From Sapria himalayana (Eukaryota > Streptophyta > Magnoliopsida > Malpighiales > Rafflesiaceae), in the NCBI GenBank assembly GCA_029783825.1, contig JAREIK010001483.1, forward strand, positions 19,378 to 83,377: 64,000 nt of DNA, read 5' to 3'. The notes beneath the pieces are model-generated. The model was not told the origin of the DNA, ran no database searches, and saw only the letters and a list, made by a program, of their open reading frames with translations. Shown here piece by piece: positions 26,023 through 40,174 of the stretch. A program made the translations under genes and the position numbers. How positions within the stretch are numbered: position 1 is the first letter of the stretch; each line of letters begins with the position of its first letter.

Positions 26023-27437
26023 GGTTTAGGAGTTTAGTTATTTAAGTATTTAGGTATGTTGTTGTTTATAGGTTTTATTTAAATAATTAAATAACAAAAA
26101 AAATTATTTTTATGATTTTTTCTCATTTTCAAGGTTATAACCATCGAAAATATTATAATTTTTTATTTTTTTCAAATGTTAATACAATATTTAATATAAT
26201 AATCATAAAAATTAAATATCATGTAAATTTAATATAAATAATTTTATTGATCTATATTATAATATTGATCATAAAATTGATTAATAACCTATTATTAATA
26301 AGATAGATATTAATTAAAATATATTTGCAAAACCTAAAATAATTCAAAATAAAAGTAAAATATATTACTAAATAATAATTTTTTATTTTTAAATTTTTGA
26401 TTCTTTTATAAGATTATAAATTTTTTTGATGAAGATAAATTATATAAATTATATTTGTCTCATTCATAATTTTATTTTGCAATTAATATTTCTATAAAAA
26501 TAAACTAATAAATAATTAAAATGAATATTAAAATTATAATGATTACAAATAAAAATGAGCTTTATGATTAATTATTTAGGGTATACCAGTTTAATGGTTT
26601 AAGTATTTAGGAGTTTAGGAGTTTAGTGATTTAAGTGTTTAGTCATTTAGTAGTTTATATGTTTTATTTAAATAATGAAATAACAAAAAAAATTATCTTT
26701 CAGTTTTTTATCAAATTTAAAGGTTATACCTTTATAAATTTAATAATTTTTAACTTTTTTTCAAATGTGAATATAATATTTAGTTATAATAAACTTAATA
26801 ATTATATATCATGTAAATTAAAAATAAACAATTTTATTGATAGATATTAATAAACTAAATATAATATAAATATAATAATGATCAAAAAATAAATTAATAA
26901 ACTATTATTTATTGATAGATATTTATATATTATTTATAAATACTTAAACCTTTAAAGATGGTTTAAATGTTTAATTATTTAAGGATTTTGGGGTTTTGGG
27001 GTTTAGGAGTTTAATGATTTAAGAGTTTAGGCATTTAGTCGTTGATAGGTTTTATATAAACAATAAAATAACAAAAAAATTTATTGTGATTTTATCTCAT
27101 TTTCAAAGATGATAACCTTTAAAAATTAAATAATTTATAAATTATTTTCAAATGTAAATATAATATTTAGTTATAATAATCTTAAAAATTATATATCAAG
27201 TAAATTCAATATAAATAATTTTATTGATAAATATTCTAATAATGATCAAAAAATAAATTAATAATCTATTATTAATAAGATAGATATCAATTAAAATATA
27301 ATTACAAAATGAAAGTTATTCAGAAGCAAAGCAAAATATATTACTATATAATAATTTTTTATTTTTAAAATATTTTTTCTTTTAAAAAGTTTATCTATAA
27401 TTTTTTGATGAAAAATAATTTATATAAATTATTTAAA
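26023..27437 (+). repeat. Satellite array, block 4 (HOR copy 2, between unit A2 and the hAT remnant)
   Basis: These monomers correspond to 5249-6672, with landmarks near 26136, 26725 and 27110. The block stops abruptly inside a monomer, at TATAAATTATTT, where it meets the deleted hAT. No gene is present. Confidence 0.88.
26588..26667 (+). repeat. Clear example of the 8-bp NNTTTAGN subarray inside a monomer
   Basis: Ten consecutive octamers lie in perfect register: AGTTTAAT, GGTTTAAG, TATTTAGG, AGTTTAGG, AGTTTAGT, GATTTAAG, TGTTTAGT, CATTTAGT, AGTTTATA, TGTTTTAT. Every monomer has an equivalent block. It resembles telomere repeats but has period 8, not 7. The hAT target GCATTTAG and the right border of unit A both fall in this block. 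Confidence 0.88.
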
Positions 27438-27538
27438 CCTATGGGACGAATCTGGATCTTCAAAAAAAAATCTTAGAACTGTGGGATGGGACTGGAGATT
27501 TGCAATCCAAATCTCGTCCCGTTCCATGAGCACCCCTA
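27438..27538 (+). mobile_element. hAT remnant, right terminal ~100 bp only
   Basis: The sequence from CCTATGGGACGAATCTGG to CACCCCTA matches the last ~100 bp of the full hAT elements. It is followed by GCATTTAG (27539-27546), so it is the same insertion. Upstream, satellite equivalent to about position 6672 of HOR copy 1 is joined to hAT sequence equivalent to about 11810. The junction has a few bases of possible microhomology (TATTT). A deletion of about 5 kb removed the rest of the element and some satellite. Confidence 0.88.
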
Positions 27539-30500
27539 GCATTTAGTGGTTTATAGGTTTTATTTAAAAAATAAAATAACAAAAAATGTATTTTTATTAT
27601 TTTTTGATATATTCAAAGGTGATAACCTTTGAAAATATAATAATTTTTAAATTTTTTTCAAATGTTAATATAATATTTAGTTATACAAATCATTATATTT
27701 ATATATTATATAAATTCAATATAAACAATTTTATTGATAAATATTCTAATAATAATCAAAAAATAAATTAATAATTTATTAATAGTAAGATAGATATTAT
27801 TTAAAATATAATTACAAAACTTAAAATTATTCAGAAGCAAATAAAAATATATTACTATATAATAATTTATTGTTTTTGAATCTTTTCTTCTTTTAATAAG
27901 TTTATCTATATTTTTTGATGAAAAATAATTTATATAAATTATATTTGTCAAACTCATAATTTATTTTGTAATTAATATTTATATATAAATAAACAAATAA
28001 TAATTAAAATGAATATTTAAAATTATAATAAAAAAATGAGATTTATTATTTATTATTTATTATTTAGGGATACCGGTTTAATTTAAATTAGATATGTCTC
28101 ACTAATAATTTATTTTGTAATTAATATTTCTATAAAAATAAACTGATAAATAATTAAAATAAAAATTTAAAATTATACTAAATAAAAATTAAAATGAGAT
28201 TTAAGATTTATTATTAATGTATACTAGTTTAATAGTTTAAGTATTTAGAGGTTTTGTCGTTAGAAGTTTAGTGATTTATTTTTTTAGGGTTTTAGTGGTT
28301 TATAGGTTTTATATAAAAAAATAAAATAACAAAAAAAGTTTCTATAATTTGTTTTCATTTTCATAGGTTATAACATTTGAAAATATAATAATATTTACAA
28401 TATTTAGTTATAATAATATTAATAATTATATATCATATAAATTCAATATAAATATTTTTATAGAAAAATATTCTAATAATGATCTAAAAATAAATTAATA
28501 ATATATAATTAATAAGATAGTTATCAATTAAAATATAATTTAAAAACCTAAAATGATTCAGAAGCAAAGCAAAATATATTACTATATAATAATTTTTTGT
28601 TTTGAAATTTTTTTTTCTTTTAAAAAGTTTTTCTATATTTTTTTGATTAAAAATAATTTATAAAAATTATATTTGTGTAACTCTTAATTTATTTTGTTAT
28701 TAATATTTATATAAAAATAAACAAATAAATATTAAATTGAATATTTAAAATTATAATGAAAAAAAATGATATTTATTCTTTATTATTTAGGGTATACCGG
28801 TTTAATTTAAATTATATCTCTCTAACTAATAATTAATTTTGTAATTAATATTTCTAAAAAAATAAACTGTTAAATAATTAAAATAAAAATTTAAAATTAT
28901 ACTAAATAAAAATTAAAATGAGATTTATGAATTTTTATTAATGTATACCAGTTTAATGGTTTAAGTATTTAGAGGTTTTGTCATTTAGAAGTTTAGTGAA
29001 TTATGTTTTTAGGCATTTAGTGATTTATAGGTTTTATTTAAATAATGTAATAACAAAAATATTATTTTTGATATTTTTTAACATTTTCAAAGCTTATAAC
29101 ATTTGAAAATATAATAATTTTTAAATTTTTTCAAATGTAAATATAATATTAAGTTATAATAATCTTAATAATTATAAGTCATTTAAATTCAATATAAATA
29201 ATTACATTGCTAGATATTATAATAATGATCAAAAAAATTTAATAAACTATTATTAATAAGATTGATATTATTTAAAATATATTTGCAAGATCTAAATTTA
29301 TTCAAAATCAATGTAAAATATATTACTAAATAATAATTTTTTTTAATGTTTTGCTTTTTTTATACGTTTATATCTTTGTTATTTAAAATAAATTATTTAA
29401 TTTATATTTGTCTTACTCATTATTTATTTTTTAATTTATAATTCTATAATAATAAACTAATAAATAATTAAAAAGAATATATAAAATTATAATGAATACA
29501 AATAAAATTGAGATTTATTATTTATTATCCAGGATATATTCATTTAATGGTTTAATTATTTAGGTGTTTTGTGGTTTATGAGTTTCATGATTTAATTGTT
29601 TAGACCTTTAGTGATTTATAGTTTTTATTTAAAGAATGAAAAAACAAAAAATTTAATTTTTTGATTTTTTTTAATTTTTTAAGGTTATAACCTCTGAAAA
29701 TATAATTATTTTTAATTTTTTTTAAATGTGAATATAATATTTTGTTATAATAATAATAATTTTATATAATGTAAACTAAATATAAATAATTGTATTAATA
29801 AATATTATAATAATGATTAATAAATTAATTAATAAACTTGTATTAATAGGAATGATGTAAATTAAAATATAATTGTAAAATCTAAAATGATTAAAAATCA
29901 AAATAAGATATATTAATAAAAAATAATTTTTTATTTTTAAAATTTTGCCTTTTTTATAAGCATATATTTTTTTTTGATGAAAAATATATTATTTAAATTA
30001 TATCTGTCTAACTAATAATTTATTTTGTAATTAATATTTCAATAAAAATAAACTGATAAATAATTAAAATGAATATTTAAAATTATAATGAATACTAATA
30101 AAAATGAGAATTATGATTTATTATTTAGGCTATACTAATTTAATGTTTTGAGTATTTATGAACTACGGGGATTAGGAGTTTAGCCATTTTAGTTTTTAGA
30201 CATTTAGTGGTTTATATGTTTTATTTAAAAAATAAAGAAAAAAGTATTTTTGTTATTTTTTCTCATTTTCAAAGGTTATAACCTTTAAGAATATAATAAT
30301 TTTTAATTTTTTTTTTGAAAAGTGAATACAATATGAAGTTAATAATCATAATAATTAAATATCATATAAATTAAATATAAATTATTTTATTGGTATATAT
30401 TATAATAATGATCATAAAAAAATAATAAACTAATATTAATAGGATAAATATTATTTAAAATACATTTTCAAAACCTAAAATGATTCAAAATCAAAGTGAA

Positions 30501-33500
30501 ATATTTTACTAAATATTAATTTTAAATTTTTAAATTTTTAAATTTTTAAATTTTTGTATCCATTTATATGCTTATATATTTTTTGATGAAAAATAAATCT
30601 TTTAAATTATATTTGTCTTACTAATAATTTATATTTTAATTTATATTTCTATAAAAATAAACTAATAAATAATTAAGATGTATGTTTAAAATTATAATGA
30701 ATACTAATAAAAATGAAATTTATTATTTAGTATATATAGTATACCGATTTAATGGTTAAATTATTTATGGTTTTTTTTGTTTAGTAGTTTAGCAATATAT
30801 GTTTTTAGGCTTTTAGTGGTTTATAGGGTTTATTTATATAATAAAAATAAAAAAAAATTGATTTTTTCTGATTTTCAAAGGTTATAATCTTTGAAAAGAA
30901 AATAATTTTTAAAATTTTTTGAAATGTGAATACCATATATAATTATATTAATCTTACTAATTATATATCATATAAATTAAAATTTAAATAATTTTAATGA
31001 TAGATATTATAATAATGATCAAAAATTAAATTAACAAACTATTATTAAAAATCTAAATATTAATTAAAATATATTTACATAACACAAAATGATTCAAAAT
31101 CAAATCAAAATATATTACTAAATAATAATATTTAATTTTTAAATTTTTCCTTCTTTTTTTAAGCTTATATTAATTTTTGATTAAATATAAATTATTTAAA
31201 TATTATTTGTCTCATTCGAAATTTATTTTGAATTATTTTTTCTAAAAAATTAAACTTTAAATAATTAAAATGAATATTTAAAATTATAAAAAATAGAAAT
31301 AAAAATGAGATTTATTATTTAATAAGTAGAATATAGATATTAAAAGGTTTATGTATTTAGGAGTTTCAGGGTCTATGAGCTTATTGATTTAAGTAAGTAA
31401 TCATTTAATGATCTATAGGTTTTATTTTAAAAATGAAATAACAAAAAATTTATTTTTATTATTTTTTCTAATTTTTTAAGGTTATAACTTTTGAAAATAT
31501 AATTATTTTTACATTATTTTCAAAAGTGAATACAATATTTATTTATAATAATCATAATAATTATATATCATATAAATTCAATATAAACAATTTTATTCAT
31601 AGATATTCTAATAATTCTCAAAAAATAAATTAAAAATCTATTATGAATAAGATTGATATTACTTAAAATATAATATCAAAACCTAAAATGATTCAAAAGC
31701 AAAGCAAAATTTATTACTAAATAATAATTATTTGTTTTTAAATTTTTATTCTTTTTATAAGCTTATCTATTTTTTGATGAAAAATAATTTTTATAAATTA
31801 TATTTTTAACTCATAATTTATTTTATAATTAATATATATATATATAATAAAAAACTTAACAATAAAATTGAATTTTTTAAATTATAATGAAAACAAATAA
31901 AAATGAGATTTATTAATTATTATTTAGGGTATACCGGTTTAAAGAATTATTTATATAAGGGTATCAGGATTTTGTATTTTAGTGATTTAAGTTATTAGGC
32001 ATTTAGTGATTTATAGGTTTTATTAAAACAATGTAATAACAAAAATATATATATATATTTTTGTTTTTTCACATGTTCAAAGGTTATAATCTTTGAAAAT
32101 ATAAAAATTTTAAAACTTTTTTTAAAAGTGAATACAATATTTAGTTATAATAATTATTAAATTTATATATCATATAAATTCAATATAAACATTTTTATTG
32201 ATAAATATTCTAATAATGATCAAAAAATTAAATTAATAATCTATTAATAATAAGATATATATCATTTAAAATTTAATTACAAATATTAAAATGATTCAGA
32301 AGCTAAGCAAAATATATTACTATATAATAATTTTCTGCTTTGAAATTTGTTTTTAAAAATTTATCTAAATTTTTATTTGATAAAAATTAATTTATATAAA
32401 TTATATTTGTTTAACTCATAATTTCTTTTGTAATTAATATTTATATAAAAATATTCAAATAAATAATTAAAATGAATATTTAAAATTATAATGAAAAAAA
32501 AATGAGTTTTATTATTTATTATTTAGGATATACCGGTTTAATTTAAATTATATCTATCTAACTAATAATTTATTTTGTAATTAATATTTCTATAAAAATA
32601 AACTGAAAAATAATTAAAATAAAAATTTAAAATTACACTTAATAAAAATTAAAATGAGATATATGATTTATTATATATGTATACCAATTTAATAGTTTTA
32701 AGTATTTAAAAGTTTTGTCATTTAGGAGTTTAACGATTTATGTTTTAGGCATTTAGTGGTTTTAACATTTTATTAAAACAATAAAATAACAAAAAAAAAT
32801 TTGTAATTTTTAGTCATTTTCATAGGTTATAACCTTTGAAAATATAATAATATTTAAAATTTTTTGAAATGTGAATACAATATTTAGTTATAATAATTTT
32901 AATAATTATATATCATATAAAATCAATATAAACAATTTTATTGATAGATATTATAATAATGATCAAATATTAAATTAATAAACTATTAATAATAATATAG
33001 AAATTAATTAAAAAATATTTACAAAACACAAAATTAATTCAAAATTAAAGTAAATATATTACTTAATAATAATTTTAAATTGTTAAATTTTTACTTATTT
33101 TATAAGCGTAAATACTATTATTGATTAAAAATAAATTATTTAAATTATATTTCTCGCAATCATAATTTATTTTGTAATAAATATTTCTTTAGAAATAAAC
33201 TAATAAATAATTAAAATAAATATTTAAAATTATAATAAATAGAAATAAAAATTAGATTTATTAATTATTAAGTAGTATATAGCATTTTAATGGTTTATGT
33301 ATTTATGAATTACAAGGTTTAGGAGTTTACTAATTTACCTTTGTATGCATTTAGTGGTTATAGGTTTTATTTAAAAAATAAATAAACAAAAAATTTATTT
33401 TTATTATTTTTTGATATTTTCAAATGTTATAACCTTTGAAAATATAATAATTTTTAAATTTTTTTTCAAAAGTGAATTCAATATTTAGTTATAATAATAA

Positions 33501-35576
33501 TTATATTTATATTTCATATAAATTCAATATAAATAAATTTATTGATAAATATTCTAATAATGATCAAAAAAAATTAATAATCTATTATTAATAAGATAGA
33601 TATCAATTTAAATATAATTACAAAACCTAAAATGATTCAGAAGGAAAGTAAAATATATTACTATATAATAAATTTTTGTTTAGAAATTTTTTCTTCTTTT
33701 TATATGTTTATCTATATTTTTTGATGAAAAATAATTTATATAAATTATATTTGTCTAACTCATAATTTATATTGTAATTAATATTTAATAAAAATAAACG
33801 AATAAATAATTAAAATGAATATTTTAAATAATAATGAAAAAACTAATATTAAGATTTATTATTTATTATTTAGGGTATACCAGTTTAAAAGGATTATCTA
33901 TTTAGGGTTTTGAGATTTCAAAGTTATTGGCTTAAGTGCTTAGGCATTTAGTAGTTTATAGGATTTATTTAAACAATGAAATAACAAAAAAAATTATTTT
34001 TGATAAAATCTCACATTTTCAAAGCTTATAACCTTTGAAAATATAATAATTTTAATTTCTTTTTAAAATGTGAATACAATATTTACTAATAAGAATCATT
34101 ATAATTATATATAATATAAACTAAATATAAACAATTTATTGATAGATATGATATTAATTATCAAAAAATAAATTAATATGTTATTATTAATATGATAGAT
34201 ATAAATTAAAATATAATTGCAAAACCAAAAATTTTTCAAAATCAAAGTAAAATTTATTACCAAATAATAATTTATTTTTTTAGTTTTTGCTTCTTTTTAT
34301 AAGCTTATATATTTTTGTTAGATGAAAAATAAATTATTTAAATTATATTTAAGGTTTACGAGTTTAGAGTTTTAACTATTTAGGGGCTTTTGTGTTTAGG
34401 AATTTTTAGATTTAAGTATTTAGGCATTTAGTGGTCTATAAGTTTTATTTAAACAATGATATAACAAAAAATTTATTTTTATTTTTTTTTTCTAATTTTT
34501 GAAGGTAATATTATAAAAATTTCTAAATATTTTTCAAATGTAAATATAATATTTAGTTATAATAATCTTAATAAATATAAGTCATTTAAATTCTATATAA
34601 ATAATCAAATTGTTATATATTATAATTATGATCAATAAATAAATTAATAAACTATTATTAATAAGATAGATATTATTTTAAATATATTTGCAAAATCTAA
34701 ATGTATTCAAAATCAAATTATATATTAGTAAATAATAATTTTTTTTAATATTTTGCTTTTTTTATAAGTTTATATTTTTGTTATTAAAAATAAATTATTT
34801 AAATTATATTCGTCTTCCTCATAATTTATTTTGTAATTAAAATTCTATAAAAATTAACTAATAAATAATTAAAATAAATTTTTTAAATTTTAATGAATAC
34901 AAGTAAAATTGAAATTTATTATTTTTTATTTAGGATATACAGGTTTAATGGTTTAAGTATTTAGTTGTTTTGGGGTTTAATCACTTAAGTATTTATGCCT
35001 TAAGTGATTTTATCTAATTTTTGAAGGTTATAACCTTCGAAAATATAATAATTTTTAATTTTTTTTAAAATGTATATATAATATTTAGTTATAATAATCT
35101 TGATAATTATATAAAATGTAAAATCAATATAAATAATTTTATTAATAGATATTATAATAATTATCAATAAATAAATTAATAAACTATTATTAATTAGAGT
35201 GATATAAATTAAAATATAATTGCAAAATCTAAAATTATTCAAAATTAATTTAAAATAAATTACTAAATAATAATATTTTGTTTTAAAAATTTTGCCTCTT
35301 TTTATGATCTTATATTTTTTTGATGAAAAATAAATTATTTAATTTATATCCGTATCACTAATAATTTATTTTGTAATTAATATTTCAATAAAAATAAACT
35401 GATAAATAATTAAAACGAATATTTAGAATTATATTGAATACTAATAAAAATGATATTTATGATTTATTAGTTAGTATATACCGGTTTAATAATTATCAAA
35501 ATATAACCTTTAAATATAATTAATCAAAAATTATATTCTTAACCAATTTAAAATGACATTAATTATATTTAGGTAT
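27539..35576 (+). repeat. Satellite array, block 5 (rest of HOR copy 2)
   Basis: Landmarks lie near 27619, 28371, 29097, 29685, 30274, 30883, 31483, 32082, 32829, 33432, 34030, 34510 and 35033. The first monomer shares rare variants (such as TTATACAAATCATTATATTT) with those following hAT1 (12055) and hAT3 (57600), which confirms HOR phase. Monomers at about 30.8-31.5 kb resemble those at 1.6-2.2 kb, which suggests internal reshuffling. No gene is supported. ORFs at 27586-27771, 27706-27957 and 35000-35242 are compositional. Confidence 0.88.
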
Positions 35577-35605
35577 AATAAAGAAAATAATATTTTTTCT
35601 TTATT
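35577..35605. repeat. 11-bp inverted repeat at the left inversion breakpoint
   Basis: AATAAAGAAAA (35577-35587) and TTTTCTTTATT (35595-35605) form perfect arms around a 7-bp loop. Satellite orientation switches here, so the hairpin may mark or have promoted the rearrangement. The preceding ~70 bp (35510-35576) do not align cleanly with the satellite. Confidence 0.6.
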
Positions 35606-38600
35606 ATTCTATTATTTAAATAAAACCTATACACCACTAAATGCCTAAACATTTAAATCACTAAACTACAAAATCACGATACCCCTATATAGATAATCCT
35701 TTAAATCGGTATACCCTAAATAATAATTAATAAATTTCATTAATATATGATTTCATTATAATTAAAAAAATTCATTTTGATTGTTTAGTTTTTTATTTTT
35801 ATATATGTATTAATTATAAAATAAATTATGAGTTAAAAATATAATTTATAAAAATTATTTTTCTTCGAAAAATAGATAAGCTTATAAAAAGAATAAAAAT
35901 TTAAAAACAAATAATTATTATATAGTAATATATTTTGCATTGATTTTAAATCATTTTAGGTTTTGATATTATATTTTAAGTAATATCAATCTTATTCATA
36001 AAAGATTTTTAATTTATTTTTTGATAATTATAAGAATATCTATCAATAAAATTGTTTATATTGAATTTATATGATATATAATTATTATGATTATTAGAAA
36101 TAAATATTGTATACACTTTTGAAAAAAATTTAAAAATTATTATATTTTCAAAGGTTATAATTTAAAAAAATGAGAAATAATAATAAAAATAAATTTTAAG
36201 TTATTTTAGTTTTTAAATAAAACCTATAGACCATTAAATGCTTACTTACTTAAATTAGTAAGCTCATTAATCCCGAATCCCCTAAATACATAAACATTTT
36301 AACATCTATATACTACTTAATAAATAATAAATATTATTTTTATTTCTATTTATTATAAATTTAAATATTCATTTTAATTATTTAAAGTTTAATTATTTAG
36401 AAAAATTAATTACAAAATAAATTTCGAGTAAGACAAATATTATTTAAATATTTTATTGTTAATCAAAAAAATATAAGCTTATAAAAAGAAGAAAAAATTT
36501 AAAAATTATATATTATTATTTAGTAATATATTTTGATTTGATTTTGAAGCATTTTGTGCAATGTGAATATATATTAATTAATATTTATATTATTAATACT
36601 AGTTTATTAATTTAATTTTTGATCATTATTATAATATAGATCATTAAAATTGTTTATTTTGAATTTATATGATATATAATTAGTAAGATTAATATAATTA
36701 TACAATGTATTCACATTTCAAAAAATTTAAAAATTATTTTATTTTTAAAGGTTATAACCATTGTAAATCAGAAAAAATCTAAAAAAAAAATTTTAATTTT
36801 TATTATATAAATAAAACCTATAAATCACTAAATGCCTAAAAACATAAATTGCTAAACTCCTAAACGACAAAACTCCTAAATAATCAAACCATTAAACCGG
36901 TATACCATATATAATAAATCATAAATCTCATTTTAATTTGTATTCATTATAATTTTAAATATTCATTTTAATTATTTATTAGTTTATTTTTTATAGAAAT
37001 ATTAATTACAAAATTAATAATAAGTGAGACAAATATAATTTTAATAATTTATTTTTAATCAAAAAAAAATAAGCTTATATAAAGAAGTAAAAATTTAAAA
37101 ACAAAAAATTATTATTTAGTTATATATTTTACTTTGATTTGAATCAGTATATATAAGTTTTGCAATTATATTTTAATTGCGATCTATATTATTAATAATA
37201 GTTTATTAATTTATTATTTGATCATTTTTATAATATCGAACAATAAATTTACTTATCTTCAATTAAAATGTCTTATAATTATTAAGTTATTATAACTAAA
37301 TATTATATTTATATTTGAAAAAAATTTAAAAATTATTATATCTTCCAAGGTTATAACCTTCAAAAATGATAAAAAATCCCAAAAATAATTTTGTATTATT
37401 TTATTATTTAAATAAAACTTATATACCACTAAATGCCTAAACATTTTAATCTCTAGACTCCTAAACCCCAAAACCCCCTAATTACTTAATCCATTAAACC
37501 TATATAAACTAAATAATAAATAATAAATCTCATTTTTATTTGTATTCATTATAATTTTAAATATTCATTTTAATTATTTTTAAGTATATTTTTCAGAGAA
37601 ATAATAATTACAAAATAAATAATGAGTGAGACAGATATAATTTAAATAAATTATTTTTTATGCAAAAAATAATAAGCTTATAAAAATAAACAAAATTTCA
37701 AAATTTTAAAATTTTATTTAGTAATATAATTTATTTTGGGTTCTGCAAATATATTTTAATTAATATCTATCTTATATATAATAGTTTATTAATTTATTTT
37801 TTGATCACTTTTATAATATATATTAATACATATTTTTTATATTGAATCTACAACAAATATAATTATTAAGATTATTATAACAAAGTACGAAAATTAATAA
37901 AAATAAATTTTTTTTATTTCATTGATTAAATAAAACCTATAAATACAAAAATTAGTAAACATAAAAATCAATAAACTCCTTAACCCCAAAACCACAAAAA
38001 ACTTAAACAATTAAATAGTTTTACCTTAAATAATAAATAATAAATCTCATTTTTAATAGTACTCATTATAATTTTAAATATGCATTTTAATTATTTATTA
38101 GTTTAATTTTATAGAAATATAAATTAAAAAATAAATTATTAGTGAGACAAATATAATTTAAATAATTTATTTTCATCAAAAAATATATAGGCTTATAAAT
38201 GGATACAAAAATTTAAAATTTTAAAATTAATATTTAGTAAAATATTTCACTTTGATTTTGAGTCATTTTAGGTTTTGCAAATATATTTTAAACAATATTT
38301 ATCTTATTAATAATAGGTTATTACTTTTTTATGATCAATATCATAAAAAATATCAATAAAATAGTTTATATGGAATTTATATGATATATAATTATTATGA
38401 TTATTATAACTTCATATTGTATTCACTTTTCAAAAAAAATTTAAAAATTATTTTATTTTCAAAGGTTATAACCTTCAAAAATGAGAAAAAATAAGAAAAA
38501 TAAATTTTTTGTTATTTTATTTTTTATATAAAACCTATAAACCACTAAATGACTAAATACTAAAATGACTAAACTTCTAAATCCTAAAGCCCATAAATAC

Positions 38601-38750
38601 TTAAAACATTAAATTAGTATAGTCTAAATAATAAATCATAAATCTCAGTTTTATTAGTATTCAATATAATTATAAATATTCATTTTAATTATTTATCAGT
38701 TTATTTTTATAGAAATAATAATTACAAAATAAATTATTAGTAAGACATAT
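35606..38750 (-). repeat. Inverted satellite segment (block 6, HOR copy 3)
   Basis: The satellite runs on the minus strand here. Typical plus-strand motifs appear as complements, such as AAAACCTATAAACCACTAAA and CCACTAAATGCCTAAAC. Read on the minus strand from 38340 to 35606 it corresponds to positions 1 onward in the window and to about 19.3-21.6 kb. It therefore equals the start of a HOR copy. The right switch lies in a TATATA stretch at about 38746-38753, after which plus-strand satellite (equivalent to about 23,265) resumes. An ORF at 37259-37471 is compositional. Confidence 0.9.
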
Positions 38751-40174
38751 ATAAAATTTTTGATTAAAAATAATTTACAAAAATTATATTTGTCTAACTC
38801 ATAGTTTATTTTTTTAATAATATTTATATAAAAATAAAAATTAATAATAAAAATGAATATTTAAAATTATAATGAAAAAAAATGATTTTTATTAATTATT
38901 ATTTAGGGTATACCTATTTAATTTAAGTGATATCTTTCTCAATAATAATTTATTTTGTAAATAATATTTATATAATAATCTTTATAATTATATAACATGT
39001 AAATTCAACATAAACAATTTTTTTGATAAATATTCTAATACTGATCAAAAAATAAATTAATAATCTACTATTAATAAGATAGATATCAATTAAAATATAA
39101 TTACAAAACCTAAAATGATTCAGAAGCAAAGTAAAATATATTACTATATAATAATTTTTTGTTATGAAAATTTTTTTTCTTTTAAAAAGTTTATCAATAA
39201 TTTTTTGATGAAAAATAATTTATATAAATTATTTTTGTCTATCTCAATTTATTTTGTAATTAATATTTTTATATAAATAAACAAATAAATAATTAAAATG
39301 AATATTTAAAATTATAATGAAAAAAAATGAGATTTATTATTTATTATTTAGGGATATCAGTTTAATTTAAATTAGATCTGTCTCACTAATAATTTATTTT
39401 GTAATTAATATTTCTATAAAATAAATTGATAAATAATTAAAATAAAAATTTAAAATTATACTGAATAAAAATTAAAATGAGATTTATGATTTATTATTAA
39501 TGTATACCAGTTTAATGATTTAATTATTTTGAGGTTTTGTCGTTAGGAGTTTAGGGATTTATATTTTTAGGCTTTTAGTGGTTTATAAGTTTTATTTAAA
39601 AATATAAAATAACAAAAAAATTTATATAATTTTTTATCATTTGCATAGGTTATAACATTTGAAAATATAATAATATTTAAAATTTTTTGAAATTTTTATA
39701 GAATATTTTATTATAATAATATTAATAATTATATAATATATAAATTTAATACAAATAATTTTATTGATATATATTATAATAATGATCAAAAATTAAATTT
39801 ATAAACTATTAATATTAAGATAGATATTAATTAAAAAATATTTACAAAACCCAAATTGATTCAAAATTAAAGTAACTTATATTACTTGATAATAATTTTT
39901 AATTTTTAAATTTATACTTCTTTTATAAGCGTATATTATTATTAGATAAATTATATATTATTTAAATTATATTTGTCTCATCATAATTTATTTTGTAATA
40001 AATATTTCTAAATAAATACACTAATAAATAATTAACATGAATATTTAAAAATATAATAAATAGCAAAAAAAATAGATTTATTAATTATTAAGTAGTATTT
40101 AGCGGTTTAATGGTTTATGTATTTAGGCATTACGGGATTTAGGAGTTAACTGATTTAACTTTATATGCATTTAG
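38751..40174 (+). repeat. Satellite array, block 7 (HOR copy 3, unit A deleted)
   Basis: Positions 38760-38970 match satellite just left of unit A (about 23,265-23,490). From about 38,985 the sequence matches satellite to the right of unit A (about 27,175 and 6,410). Unit A and some flanking satellite are therefore missing in this HOR copy, through a junction near 38,970-38,985. A palindrome-type landmark lies near 39652. No gene is present. Confidence 0.82.
40167..40174. repeat. Target site duplication of hAT2, left copy (GCATTTAG)
   Basis: It is identical to the right copy at 43874-43881 and to the hAT1 duplication, and lies at the same satellite position. Confidence 0.95.

Noticed and set aside
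26635..26850. Plus-strand satellite ORFs beginning at the octamer block (also near 16945, 20109, 27586, 45045, 62204 and 62973).
   Set aside because: These begin at chance ATGs in GTTTAGGCATTTAG-type sequence, and indels break the frames between monomers, so no selection on a protein is visible.
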